IMG/VR virus record: IMGVR_UViG_3300049595_000249
Span: 1 to 25,454 of that record
Length of the DNA: 25,454 nucleotides
Source: a virus
Direction: 5' to 3' (one strand)
Positions 16,030-22,665 of the stretch are shown in pieces. Under the pieces are notes generated by a model. That model was not told where the DNA came from. It did not search any database and saw only the letters and a list, made by a program, of their open reading frames with translations. How positions within the stretch are numbered: the first letter of the stretch is position 1; every line of letters begins with the position of its first letter. Made by a program: the position numbers and the translations under genes.

Positions 16030-16331
16030 TGTGCGTCCTTGTCTTCGTTGTCTAGTGGTTCTACTTTGGCAGTAGCGATGTACTGCTCTGGGCCAATTGT
16101 CTCAAACAAACCATCAGTCTCCATGCCATATGGGTCTTTGATTACAACACGCTCCATTACTCCACTATAACCAGAGGTCTCTAGGAACTTACAGAACTCA
16201 TAGAGTATCTTAGGCCATGCAACGAAGTCTGCAAAGTAGTGACGAACCTTGACAGTAGAAGCCTCTGGATATTCTGTAGGCTCTCCTTCTTGAAACTCAG
16301 AATCATAAATGAATCGATAAACTTTACTCAT
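16026..16331 (-). CDS. Hypothetical protein between resolvase-like and phosphoesterase genes
   Basis: 101 residues with a strong ribosome binding site (AAGGAGTAAGT before ATG 16331). It is acidic, has several aromatic residues (VRHYFADFVAWPKILYEF) and ends in a charged tail (EPLDNEDKDAQ). It is coupled on both sides: 8-base overlap with the upstream nuclease gene and ATGA overlap with the phosphoesterase gene. No family recognised. Being embedded in the replication block it may act with its neighbours, but nothing in the sequence shows how. Confidence 0.65.
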   Translation of the reverse strand: MSKVYRFIYDSEFQEGEPTEYPEASTVKVRHYFADFVAWPKILYEFCKFLETSGYSGVMERVVIKDPYGMETDGLFETIGPEQYIATAKVEPLDNEDKDAQ

Positions 16332-16665
16332 ACTTACTCCTTAATAAGTTAAAGAAATACTCTGCATCTACCACAGCCAAGGGCTTATCTCTGTTTTGTT
16401 TGATGATACAAACAGGTTCGTATCCTCCTGCGTTTCCTCTGGCTTGTTCGTAATAACCGTATACTGAGATAGCTGCTCTGGACTTGCATTCCAAACTAAT
16501 TGGCAAGACCCGTCTGGCTGCTGGACTGAGTAACAGATCCTCCCCTGACACGCCCATACTAACTGAGCGAACATCGTCTGCCTCCAGATTGAACTTGGCT
16601 AGTATTAGATCTCTTACCCACTTTTGCAGGTGTCTTCCTTTGGACTTGGCGCTGCTCGGTTTCAA
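16324..16665 (-). CDS. PD-(D/E)XK nuclease, Holliday-junction-resolvase-like (T7 gp3 role)
   Basis: 113 residues. An N-terminal basic helix (KSKGRHLQKWVRDLI) is followed by GVSGEDLLLSP and PISLECKSRA: Asp43 and Glu59-x-Lys61 form the PD-(D/E)XK metal site, and YYEQARGNA adds the usual helix with Gln. Small proteins of this layout in podoviruses are resolvase/debranching endonucleases, like T7 endonuclease I. The only usable start is TTG 16665: a stop lies just upstream in frame, the first ATG is at residue 37, and AAAGGA sits about 8 bases before the TTG. The gene starts 107 bases inside the previous one. Confidence 0.75.
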   Translation of the reverse strand: MKPSSAKSKGRHLQKWVRDLILAKFNLEADDVRSVSMGVSGEDLLLSPAARRVLPISLECKSRAAISVYGYYEQARGNAGGYEPVCIIKQNRDKPLAVVDAEYFFNLLRSKYE

Positions 16666-16915
16666 GTGTTACATCCTTTCTTACTTTAATCCACTGCTTA
16701 GGTAGATGCATACGGGCATTGCTGTTGTCCATAGATACTGTATTAGCGATGCATAGTGCGTCATCTGTCTCATCAATAATCCATCCAATACTGTGACAAA
16801 GGTGAACTTCTGCTTTAACATCCTCTTGCCACTCAACATCTGCTACTGCGTCAACCCACTGGATGTACTGCAAAGGGCAGGTGACCAAATCTGGTTTTCG
16901 TTTCTTCGTATCCAT
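16559..16915 (-). CDS. Hypothetical protein with long overlaps on both sides
   Basis: 118 residues. It begins KKRKPDLVTCPLQYIQWVDAV, continues with an acidic segment, SIGWIIDETDDALCIAN, and MHLPKQWIKVRKDV, and ends in a basic, low-complexity tail. The 'D..WVDA...W ... GW...ED ... A ... M.IPK..I' arrangement recurs in small phage genes placed beside exonucleases and resolvases; function unknown. It overlaps the exonuclease gene by 73 bases and the nuclease gene by 107 bases. The last 35 residues, which lie over the nuclease gene, look less constrained than the rest. Confidence 0.65.
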   Translation of the reverse strand: MDTKKRKPDLVTCPLQYIQWVDAVADVEWQEDVKAEVHLCHSIGWIIDETDDALCIANTVSMDNSNARMHLPKQWIKVRKDVTLETEQRQVQRKTPAKVGKRSNTSQVQSGGRRCSLS

Positions 16916-17547
16916 AACAATTGTCCATTCTCCAAGACTCTAGTTTCATCGTTGTCGTATGCTTCTAATACTGCGGTGTACATATCGGCTTCGGTAACAC
17001 AGTCCTCTAGAATCTTTGCCGCCTTCTTTGGACCTATTCCTTTTAGACCTATAATGTTATCAACTCTATCGCCAGTCAGTAGTTGCGTATAGAAATGTTT
17101 GATAGCTTGTTGGTCATCGATCAGGTACTTCGTATCCTTAATAAAGTTGTAGTGCCAACCACGAATCATATCAAGGTCTTTGTCGATAGACATGATTATA
17201 TATTCTTCAATGTCTCCAATCTCATAAGCCTTGATACCAATAGCGTCATCAGCTTCTTGTCCGTTTACTACTTCACAGCCCCATGCTTTCTCAAGATACT
17301 CTCGAATCAATCCATAATGTTTAGGCTTAGTGCCAACTCGATTACCTTTGTATGGTGCTGTTACTGCGATGTCCTTTCGGTAGTTGTTGGAACCAGTGAG
17401 ATAACCTTGGTAGTCTCCTACCCAAGGCTTCATCACTAGCTCCTCCATAAACTCAGCACATCGTGCCAAGCACAGTTTGTCATTAACATCTTCGGAAGCG
17501 AATCCAATTCTGTAAGTGACGATGTCGGCATCGATGAGTGCTAACAT
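16843..17547 (-). CDS. 5'-3' exonuclease / flap endonuclease family (T7 gp6-like role)
   Basis: 234 residues. Acidic metal-site motifs: LIDADIV (Asp6, Asp8), GQEADDAIG (Glu98, Asp100, Asp101), SIDKDLD (Asp122, Asp124) and TGDRVDNI (Asp160, Asp163). A YKGNR motif (66-70) for 5'-end binding is present, and GLKGIGPKKAAKIL (167-180) is the helix-3-turn-helix. This is the FEN/T5 exonuclease fold. In podoviruses it removes RNA primers and degrades host DNA. The start overlaps the previous stop (TAATG) and the C-terminus overlaps the next gene by 73 bases. Confidence 0.88.
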   Translation of the reverse strand: MLALIDADIVTYRIGFASEDVNDKLCLARCAEFMEELVMKPWVGDYQGYLTGSNNYRKDIAVTAPYKGNRVGTKPKHYGLIREYLEKAWGCEVVNGQEADDAIGIKAYEIGDIEEYIIMSIDKDLDMIRGWHYNFIKDTKYLIDDQQAIKHFYTQLLTGDRVDNIIGLKGIGPKKAAKILEDCVTEADMYTAVLEAYDNDETRVLENGQLLWIRRNENQIWSPALCSTSSGLTQ

Positions 17548-17780
17548 TACTTCTTCAGAAACGCAGCCATAGCTTCGAGTGCCTGTGCTGCTTGCTTCTT
17601 ACTGGAGAACTCGTTGTCATTGATAGTTACAGAACCATCAGATGACACAGAGAACTTGAAGAAGTCTGAACCCCATACTGTGTGATTAAGTCCATCAACC
17701 TCTACCTCAAACACAGACTCTACTGGTGACACCTTGAAGTTAAACTTAGGTGACGGGGATGTTGCTTTCTTTGCTGTCAT
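17547..17780 (-). CDS. Small protein of unknown function between SSB and exonuclease
   Basis: 77 residues starting at ATG 17780 with AAAGGA at suitable distance. The sequence has a beta-rich core (FNFKVSPVESVFEVEVDGL ... FKFSVSSDGSVTIND) and a C-terminal helix (KKQAAQALEAMAAFLKK), and a Lys/Ser/Pro start. It is preceded by palindrome copy 1 (17792-17805), which lies right before its ribosome binding site, so its translation or transcription may be controlled by it. No family recognised. Position between ssDNA-binding protein and exonuclease suggests a DNA-metabolism role. Confidence 0.7.
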   Translation of the reverse strand: MTAKKATSPSPKFNFKVSPVESVFEVEVDGLNHTVWGSDFFKFSVSSDGSVTINDNEFSSKKQAAQALEAMAAFLKK

Positions 17781-17791
17781 ATTATATCCTT

Positions 17792-17805
17792 TAGATAGTT
17801 ATCTA
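17792..17805. promoter_or_regulatory. Palindrome copy 1 (TAGATA-NN-TATCTA), intergenic
   Basis: Perfect 6-base arms with a 2-base centre, in the 26-base gap between the ssDNA-binding protein gene and the next gene. On the minus strand it reads TAGATAACTATCTA and is followed directly by AAAGGA and, 11 bases after the palindrome, by the ATG. Confidence 0.7.
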
Positions 17806-17806
17806 T

Positions 17807-18205
17807 TTATAGTACGTTGTCATCGGCAGTAGCGTCTGCACCTGCATACTCAATCAGCTTGGTGACAGTTAGCTTATTGATGCCAGCACTAACACCGCTC
17901 TTACCATTCTTGTTGTAAGCATAGGGTTTAATCAGTGCAATGCCTCGTGATCCGTTGGCTACCTTGCAAGTGACCCTGTTACCTTCTGCATCAACAGTGG
18001 TGATAGGATAGTTCTTAGACTTAGCAGTAATGAAAAAACCTTTTTCTTCTTTATTGCGAACTGAGATACCAACTTCTTCCAGTGCCTTGATAGCAGGCTT
18101 GGATAGGTTGCACAGGTCTACCTGATACTTACCCGACATCTGATTAGGGGTATCAAGAAATGCCCACATTAAATCAGCTTCAATCTTAAGAGGTTTTAAA
18201 TCCAT
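17807..18205 (-). CDS. Single-stranded DNA-binding protein
   Basis: 132 residues with a strong ribosome binding site (CAGGAGAACATT before ATG). Motifs MSGKYQVDLCNLS (23-35), KGFFITAKSKNYPI (55-68), VANGSRGIALIKPY (82-95) and NKLTVTKLIEY (110-120) match a phage ssDNA-binding family common in aquatic podoviruses, functionally like T7 gp2.5. The acidic C-terminal tail (GADATADDNVL) is the usual site for contacting polymerase and helicase. It has its own strong promoter (18252-18279), as expected for a protein needed in large amounts. Confidence 0.8.
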   Translation of the reverse strand: MDLKPLKIEADLMWAFLDTPNQMSGKYQVDLCNLSKPAIKALEEVGISVRNKEEKGFFITAKSKNYPITTVDAEGNRVTCKVANGSRGIALIKPYAYNKNGKSGVSAGINKLTVTKLIEYAGADATADDNVL

Positions 18206-18251
18206 AATGTTCTCCTGAACAAGTTAAGTTAAAAGTTACAGCTACCATAAT

Positions 18252-18279
18252 ATTATAGCACATCAGTGTAGTTTGTCAA
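18252..18279 (-). promoter_or_regulatory. Strong sigma70 promoter upstream of the ssDNA-binding protein gene
   Basis: On the minus strand: consensus -35 TTGACA (18279-18274), 16 bases, then TGC plus consensus -10 TATAAT (18257-18252), an extended -10. Predicted start near 18245, about 40 bases before the ATG at 18205. The -35 lies in the last codons of the preceding gene (stop 18263-18265). Confidence 0.8.
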
Positions 18280-18466
18280 TATCCTCCTGTTTCACCTTAT
18301 GAAATGTTGCCATCATCAGGGCAGTACTGAAGATGGATTGTAGTTCGTCCATGTCCTGAACTGAAGTCTTCATATGGATAGTCTTGTCCTTACGTACACA
18401 AAGGAGGACAACATCTTCCATCCCTTCCCAGAACTCGTCTGTCTTATCTAGTGGGTGTTTGCCCAT
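18263..18466 (-). CDS. Small acidic protein of unknown function after DNA polymerase
   Basis: 67 residues; starts 19 bases inside the 3' end of the DNA polymerase gene with AAAGGA five bases before ATG 18466. Sequence features: DKTDEFWEGMEDVVLLCVRKDKTIHMKTS (FWEGMEDVVLL core) and a C-terminal helix ending EDIDKLH. No recognised family; no metal or membrane motif. It is the last gene before the strong promoter of the ssDNA-binding protein gene, whose -35 box overlaps its final codons. Confidence 0.65.
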   Translation of the reverse strand: MGKHPLDKTDEFWEGMEDVVLLCVRKDKTIHMKTSVQDMDELQSIFSTALMMATFHKVKQEDIDKLH

Positions 18467-20106
18467 GTTTTTCCTTTCTTGTACTCACCATCCAAAGGGC
18501 ATCGTAACTTCAGTACTTTACCCGCTTCCCTGATACTCTGTACTGCGAGGATGCCTACCATATCTGCCTCATCCTCAAGGCATTCTATCTGCCACTCGTC
18601 ATGCACGTTGGCTACGAAGTGTGCGTCAAGCTGGGTCTTCCTAAGCTTCTCATCCAACAGGACAAGAGCCTGCTTCATTACTATTGCACCAGCACTCTGA
18701 AGCAATGTGTTGAGTGCGCTGTGCTGGGAACGGATCTGTAACCTGCGTCCATCAAGACCTTCAATCGTCCCTCCCGCTGATAGGTTTTCAACCTTGGTCC
18801 TAAGCTTTTGTAAGCTTGGCGTGTTCCGAAGAAAAGCACTCGTGAGGTCTTTACCTTCTTTAACTCCACCACCAACAATCGCCCCAATTTTGGCAGGTCC
18901 TGCCCCATAAAGGAGGGCATAGATAAAAGTCTTGGCCTGCGCCCGTGTAGCAAGCCCTGCAGCCCTTTGGTTTTTCGTGTGGACATCAGTTCCCAACTCT
19001 TGCGATCCTTCTGTAACAGTCTTGACATACTCCTGATCCTTCATGTAATGAGCAAGCATCCTAAGTTCTAAGGCACTAGCGTCTGCACCCACCAATAGAT
19101 AGTTATCTATTACTGTCCAACAATCCCTGCACTCGTGTCCCCAAGGACTACTACTGCTAGGAACCTGAGCCATGTTAGGGCTGTGGTGTGTCATTCGTCC
19201 CGTGACTGCTCCATTGGTGATGACCTTACCGTGAACCCGTCCGTCTTCAGATACAGCAGTAAGCCATGACTTAACCTGAGCCACCCGTTTCTGAATGAGT
19301 AGGTATTCGGCAATGAGCTTCGCTTCTGGTATATCAACTCCATCCAAGACTGACTCATCTACAATCACCGCTCCTTTCTCAGTATGCTTTGTAGGTTTCC
19401 ATCCCTTGCTCATCAGACGCTTAGCTATCTGCTGACGAGAACCCGGATTGAATACCTCAACGTCATCCTTTAACTGCTTGCCTGTCTTCTCGCTAACTCT
19501 TTGGGTAGTAATAGGAGGGAAGATGATTTGTAGTTCGTGTTCTATCTCGCAAAGCCTACGCTCCCAATCACCTACCAAACCCATAGCCTTAGCTACGTCC
19601 AGCTTAAACCCACGTCTCTCCTGACCAGTTACAATCCACTGAACCTTGTGCTCAAGTTCGACTGACTGCTCAGAGAAATCTCGTAGTTCCTTCTTCAAAT
19701 AATTGTACAACTCACCACAGATTGTTACATCTTCCTTACAGTACTCCACCATCTCAGGCGTTAGGCCGCCCTCGAAATCTTCGTACTCCTTCTTGGTTCG
19801 GCTTACGAGCCTTGCTAGATTTGCTAGGCTGTGACCCCCGTCCCTTGTAGGGTTTGACAGTCTTGACATAACCAGTGTATCCCGAACTTGGTTCATCTGA
19901 ATCGTAGTCTTCCAGACCCTGTTCAATACTGGAAAGTCGAAGCTGATCCCGTTGTGTCCTACTATCAACGTAGCTTTCTTGATAAACTCTTGAAAGCTTT
20001 GTGACTCTGTCCATACCATCACTTCCTTAGTGTCAAGGTTATAAGTACAGCAACACCAAATAGTGTCGTGCTTAAGATTGGTTTCAATATCAAGTGCGAT
20101 TCTCAT
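18448..20106 (-). CDS. DNA polymerase, family A, with 3'-5' exonuclease domain
   Basis: 552 residues; replicates the phage genome. Proofreading domain: ALDIET (Asp6, Glu8), GHNGISFDF (Asp57) and YCKEDV (Asp126). Polymerase domain: TGRMTHHSPNMAQVP, motif A GADASALELRMLAHY (Asp342, Glu347), motif B RAQAKTFIYALLYG (Arg388, Lys392, Tyr396, Tyr400) and motif C HDEW (His502, Asp503, Glu504). The residue equivalent to Phe762 of E. coli Pol I is Tyr396, as in T7, a variant linked in the literature to virulent phages. It is more compact than the 704-residue T7 polymerase. No Shine-Dalgarno is seen; a TGATATAAT box lies directly before the ATG. Confidence 0.95.
   Translation of the reverse strand: MRIALDIETNLKHDTIWCCCTYNLDTKEVMVWTESQSFQEFIKKATLIVGHNGISFDFPVLNRVWKTTIQMNQVRDTLVMSRLSNPTRDGGHSLANLARLVSRTKKEYEDFEGGLTPEMVEYCKEDVTICGELYNYLKKELRDFSEQSVELEHKVQWIVTGQERRGFKLDVAKAMGLVGDWERRLCEIEHELQIIFPPITTQRVSEKTGKQLKDDVEVFNPGSRQQIAKRLMSKGWKPTKHTEKGAVIVDESVLDGVDIPEAKLIAEYLLIQKRVAQVKSWLTAVSEDGRVHGKVITNGAVTGRMTHHSPNMAQVPSSSSPWGHECRDCWTVIDNYLLVGADASALELRMLAHYMKDQEYVKTVTEGSQELGTDVHTKNQRAAGLATRAQAKTFIYALLYGAGPAKIGAIVGGGVKEGKDLTSAFLRNTPSLQKLRTKVENLSAGGTIEGLDGRRLQIRSQHSALNTLLQSAGAIVMKQALVLLDEKLRKTQLDAHFVANVHDEWQIECLEDEADMVGILAVQSIREAGKVLKLRCPLDGEYKKGKTWANTH
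19096..19109. promoter_or_regulatory. Palindrome copy 2 (TAGATA-NN-TATCTA), inside the DNA polymerase gene
   Basis: Same 14 bases as copies 1 and 3 within the polymerase gene, encoding residues 333-337 just before motif A. It may be a real site or a coincidence of codons; the exact 14-base identity with copies 1 and 3 argues for a site. Confidence 0.5.
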
Positions 20107-20112
20107 CCTAAT

Positions 20113-20121
20113 ATTATATCA
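20113..20121 (-). promoter_or_regulatory. Extended -10 box (TGATATAAT) directly before the DNA polymerase start
   Basis: The TGA is the stop of the primase-helicase gene; TATAAT follows at 20118-20113. No good -35 is seen 16-18 bases upstream. If used, the transcript would begin near 20106, the A of the polymerase ATG. Confidence 0.4.
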
Positions 20122-21702
20122 CAGTTCTTTGTCTTCGTGTGTCTCACTCATTCGTCCAGTGATACGATCATAGTATAAGGCGCAGGCTGGGCCAGTCAGT
20201 CCACTGAATCTGTTCTTCAGAACCCTGACCCGTGTGGTGTGTCGCTCCTTCAGATCCTCTGACTGACCATTGCGCTCAAGACCTAGCACCATGTCAGACA
20301 ACTGACCTATCGAACCAGACCCACGCAAGGCAGACAGGGACGTAGCCGCGCCCTCCTCGTGACCCTTACCATCAGGACGCTTGAGATGTGACACGCAGAA
20401 CAGTGCTATGCCTGTACTCTGGACAATCATCCTAAGCTTGGTCATGATTTCATCTAAGGCTTTTCGTTCATCACCATTGTCCTGTGCAGATACCACGATA
20501 CTAACGTGATCAAGAAAAATATACTTGCAATCAAGAGCCTTAGCCATGAAACGAACTCTGTTGATAATGTTGTCGATTGCAGTAGAGCCAAAGTGATCAA
20601 AAAGGAAGACACGACCAGTACCCAGTGTAGCGTCAAAAGCACTTCGTAGTTCTTCATTCGTAGCCTCAGTGTCAGGTAGGTGCAATGGTTTGTTAGCCGC
20701 CAAGCTCATGATACTCTTGGCAGTACGCTTCACAGATTCCTCAAGGAACAGCAGTCCAATGTTCTCATCAGTGCTGTTGTTCAGAATGTGATACACAATC
20801 TCTCGCAGGAACTGTGACTTGCCTAGCCCTGAGCCTGCAGTGATCGTGATCAACTCACCCTCTCGTATGCCATAGGTCAGGTCATTAAGACCAGAGAACG
20901 GATACTGAACCTTAGCTAACTCTACTGGTTGATTGACCAAGTCCCACAACCCAGCGCCATCGATGATGCCATCAGGCGTGAACCTCTCAGCCTGCCACCA
21001 TGCATCTACAAACGCTTTGCCTTCGCCTTGTCCGTTGTATTCGCAGGCATCCTTAAGGTCTTTGGTTCCTTTAAATATCTTGGCTTTAGTTCCAAGGACT
21101 TCAGCAACCTGCTCAGCAGCAGTTCGGCCTGCGTCATCACTGTCAAAGCATAGGACAATGTTCTCGAAGGAGTCGAGCCATTCGTAGTTCGCCTTGATAT
21201 CCTGTACTGCATTACCTGCACCATTCCTAACAGAAACCACAGGGTACTTAGAACCCAGCATCTGATACGCCGCCGCAGCGTCAAACTCTCCCTCGCAAAT
21301 AGTGACATACTTACCCCCTTTGTTAAATAACTGCTGCCCAAAGAGAGCACCTTGTTGCCACGAACCCTCGATGCTAAAGCGTTTGTCATCAGTGTTGCGT
21401 TTCTTATACGCAACTAATGTGTCCCCATTGTAGTAGGGAAAGTAATAGAAGTTATCCTTCACCCCTATGCCATAGGTCTGACAGGTCTCACGAGTTAGTC
21501 CTCGATCAACCACAGAGCCATAGGTCAGGTCATGTACGTTAGTCATCTTAGATTGAACCTTGGTTAGGTTTGGTTTCATATCGCCTTTGGTTACTTTCTT
21601 CTCACCACATTTAAAGCACAGGCTACCCCAGTCATAGTAGGTAAGTGCGTCACTACTACCACAGTCAGGGCATGGTTGATGTGCCTTGAGTTGCTCAGCC
21701 AT
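20119..21702 (-). CDS. DNA primase-helicase (T7 gp4-like)
   Basis: 527 residues from ATG 21702, chosen because GGAG lies about 8 bases before it; an upstream TTG is less likely. N-terminal zinc ribbon: CPDC (Cys11, Cys14) and CFKC (Cys29, Cys32). TOPRIM primase core: CEGEFDAAA (Glu138) and CFDSDDAG (Asp187, Asp189). Helicase (DnaB/RecA-like): Walker A AGSGLGKSQ (Lys295), Walker B YIFLDHVS (Asp398), SHLKR (His439) and LRGSGSIGQLSD with a C-terminal Arg-rich VRVLKNRFSG. It unwinds DNA and makes primers for the polymerase encoded next. Confidence 0.94.
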   Translation of the reverse strand: MAEQLKAHQPCPDCGSSDALTYYDWGSLCFKCGEKKVTKGDMKPNLTKVQSKMTNVHDLTYGSVVDRGLTRETCQTYGIGVKDNFYYFPYYNGDTLVAYKKRNTDDKRFSIEGSWQQGALFGQQLFNKGGKYVTICEGEFDAAAAYQMLGSKYPVVSVRNGAGNAVQDIKANYEWLDSFENIVLCFDSDDAGRTAAEQVAEVLGTKAKIFKGTKDLKDACEYNGQGEGKAFVDAWWQAERFTPDGIIDGAGLWDLVNQPVELAKVQYPFSGLNDLTYGIREGELITITAGSGLGKSQFLREIVYHILNNSTDENIGLLFLEESVKRTAKSIMSLAANKPLHLPDTEATNEELRSAFDATLGTGRVFLFDHFGSTAIDNIINRVRFMAKALDCKYIFLDHVSIVVSAQDNGDERKALDEIMTKLRMIVQSTGIALFCVSHLKRPDGKGHEEGAATSLSALRGSGSIGQLSDMVLGLERNGQSEDLKERHTTRVRVLKNRFSGLTGPACALYYDRITGRMSETHEDKEL

Positions 21703-21928
21703 TAGTCTTCTCCTGATATGGACGAACAAACCACAGAGGACAGGCAGTGACAGTACAGTGCTTCACCTCGTCAGTTGCTCCGTGACAGCAGTCATAACAC
21801 TTGGCATTGATGCTCTTTCGTAGGCTCTCAGGATCTTCACGCCAGTGGTCAATGGGTGTCTTGTGCTTGTACCCAGACTTCTTGGCAGCGTTAGCCTTAG
21901 CTAAATTAATCATCAGTTTCTCTTGCAA
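21695..21928 (-). CDS. Cys-rich small protein, probably zinc-binding
   Basis: 77 residues if started at TTG 21928, which has GGAG six bases before it; ATG 21913 and TTG 21940 are alternatives. A basic N-terminal half (KKSGYKHKTPIDHWRED) is followed by Cys44-x2-Cys47-Cys48, His57-Cys58 and Cys63, in the arrangement KCYDCCHG.TDEV..C....CPLW. This pattern, with the final 'CPL(W/Y)..RP', is common in phage small proteins and suggests one zinc site. Placed immediately before primase-helicase with an 8-base overlap. Palindrome copy 3 lies just upstream. Function unknown. Confidence 0.7.
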   Translation of the reverse strand: MQEKLMINLAKANAAKKSGYKHKTPIDHWREDPESLRKSINAKCYDCCHGATDEVKHCTVTACPLWFVRPYQEKTNG

Positions 21929-21941
21929 TTTGAACTCCAAA

Positions 21942-21955
21942 TAGATAGTTATCTA
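21942..21955. promoter_or_regulatory. Palindrome copy 3 (TAGATA-NN-TATCTA), intergenic
   Basis: Identical to copies 1 and 2. On the minus strand it is followed by TTTGGAG and the TTG start at 21928, placing the start codon 13 bases after the palindrome, close to the 10-11 bases in copies 1 and 4. Confidence 0.7.
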
Positions 21956-22011
21956 TGGTTAGGTATCAGGATAATTAGGGACGACACATGAAATGCAAGC
22001 CAAGGTGCAAT

Positions 22012-22203
22012 TCAGAATGCCACATCGCCTAATTGACTGAAGTCACTAACCCTCTTATCCAACTCCTTGCGTTGCTCTAGCAGGACAGCCACATCCTTGA
22101 TGACTTGGTTTGTCCCTAATAATTCTACGTAGTCTGCCACGTCATTAAGACAGAACCAGTAGTGTGCTTCTTCTTGAATCTGTTGTTGCTCTTCATAGTT
22201 CAT
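22012..22203 (-). CDS. Small helical protein of unknown function
   Basis: 63 residues from ATG 22203, with AAGGA about nine bases before it and a strong promoter at 22265-22293. The product is Glu/Gln-rich with YEEQQQIQEEAHYWF at the start and a second helix VAVLLEQRKELDKRV. No conserved family recognised. It is the first gene after the promoter, so it would be the promoter-proximal gene of the downstream replication block. A gap of about 70 bases (21941-22011) with a palindrome and a weak hairpin follows it. Confidence 0.65.
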   Translation of the reverse strand: MNYEEQQQIQEEAHYWFCLNDVADYVELLGTNQVIKDVAVLLEQRKELDKRVSDFSQLGDVAF

Positions 22204-22264
22204 ACTTAGTATCCTTATTAAGATAATAATAATATTAAAGAACTCTTTAGATTACTTAATAGAT

Positions 22265-22293
22265 ATTATAGCATACTTAAATATCCAAGTCAA
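22265..22293 (-). promoter_or_regulatory. Strong sigma70 promoter with extended -10
   Basis: On the minus strand: TTGACT (22293-22288), 17 bases, then TGC plus TATAAT (22270-22265). Predicted start near 22258. The -35 lies in the last codons of the preceding gene (stop 22277-22279), the same layout as at 18252-18279. Confidence 0.75.
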
Positions 22294-22498
22294 GACTATG
22301 ATCCACACACCTATCGCTATAATCATCATCATCTTGTCTACAATCTTCTTCCTCAAGATCACTCCTGTCCAAAGTTAAAACATCATCTTTTATTGTAGCA
22401 TAACAATTGTTACAAAGGTCTAAATACTCTTCAGTCTTTAGGGTCTTTCGAGTTGCCTCAAAGTCTGTCAGTGCTGCGTTGCAGCTAAGACATCTCAT
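22277..22498 (-). CDS. Zinc-ribbon-like small acidic protein
   Basis: 73 residues from ATG 22498, which overlaps the previous stop (ATGA); a GTG four codons upstream is less likely. Two Cys pairs, Cys3-x2-Cys6 and Cys29-x2-Cys32, frame a short linker with LTDFEATRK and YLDLCNNC, a pattern I recognise from many podovirus genomes ('MRCL.C...L.DFEATRK'). The C-terminal half is very acidic (EEEDCRQDDDDYSDR). Probably binds one zinc. Function unknown; an acidic tail might mimic nucleic acid, but that is speculation. Confidence 0.75.
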   Translation of the reverse strand: MRCLSCNAALTDFEATRKTLKTEEYLDLCNNCYATIKDDVLTLDRSDLEEEDCRQDDDDYSDRCVDHSLDLDI

Positions 22499-22665
22499 AC
22501 TTCCACCCACTTTCGATTAGCCCAGTCATAACTAAAGAGCGCACCTTCCTTAGTAATACCATACAAGTTATTGTTTCTGTCAAAAGCAATTGACACAAAC
22601 ATCCGACAATCTGCAATGACAATTTCTTGTGCCACTTCTTCAACTACCTTCTTAGTCCTCGCCAT
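22495..22665 (-). CDS. Small protein of unknown function with beta-propeller-blade-like motif
   Basis: 56 residues from ATG 22665; an upstream TTG is less likely and would increase overlap. A basic start (ARTKKVVEEVAQE) precedes VSIAFDRNNNLYGITKEGALFSYD and ends NRKWVEV. 'NNLYGIT..G.L..YD....W' resembles a single blade of a beta-propeller or a short all-beta fold. Coupled on both sides by overlaps (14 bases upstream, ATGA downstream). No function can be assigned. Confidence 0.65.
   Translation of the reverse strand: MARTKKVVEEVAQEIVIADCRMFVSIAFDRNNNLYGITKEGALFSYDWANRKWVEV

Noticed and set aside
21703-21729. Nine-residue N-terminal extension of primase-helicase from TTG 21729
   Set aside because: The ATG at 21702 has a better ribosome binding site and puts the zinc ribbon at the usual distance from the start.
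21990-22013. Hairpin GAATTGCA-8-TGCATTTC on the minus strand, after the gene at 22012-22203
   Set aside because: The 8-base stem has a mismatch and no T-run follows, so it does not look like an intrinsic terminator.
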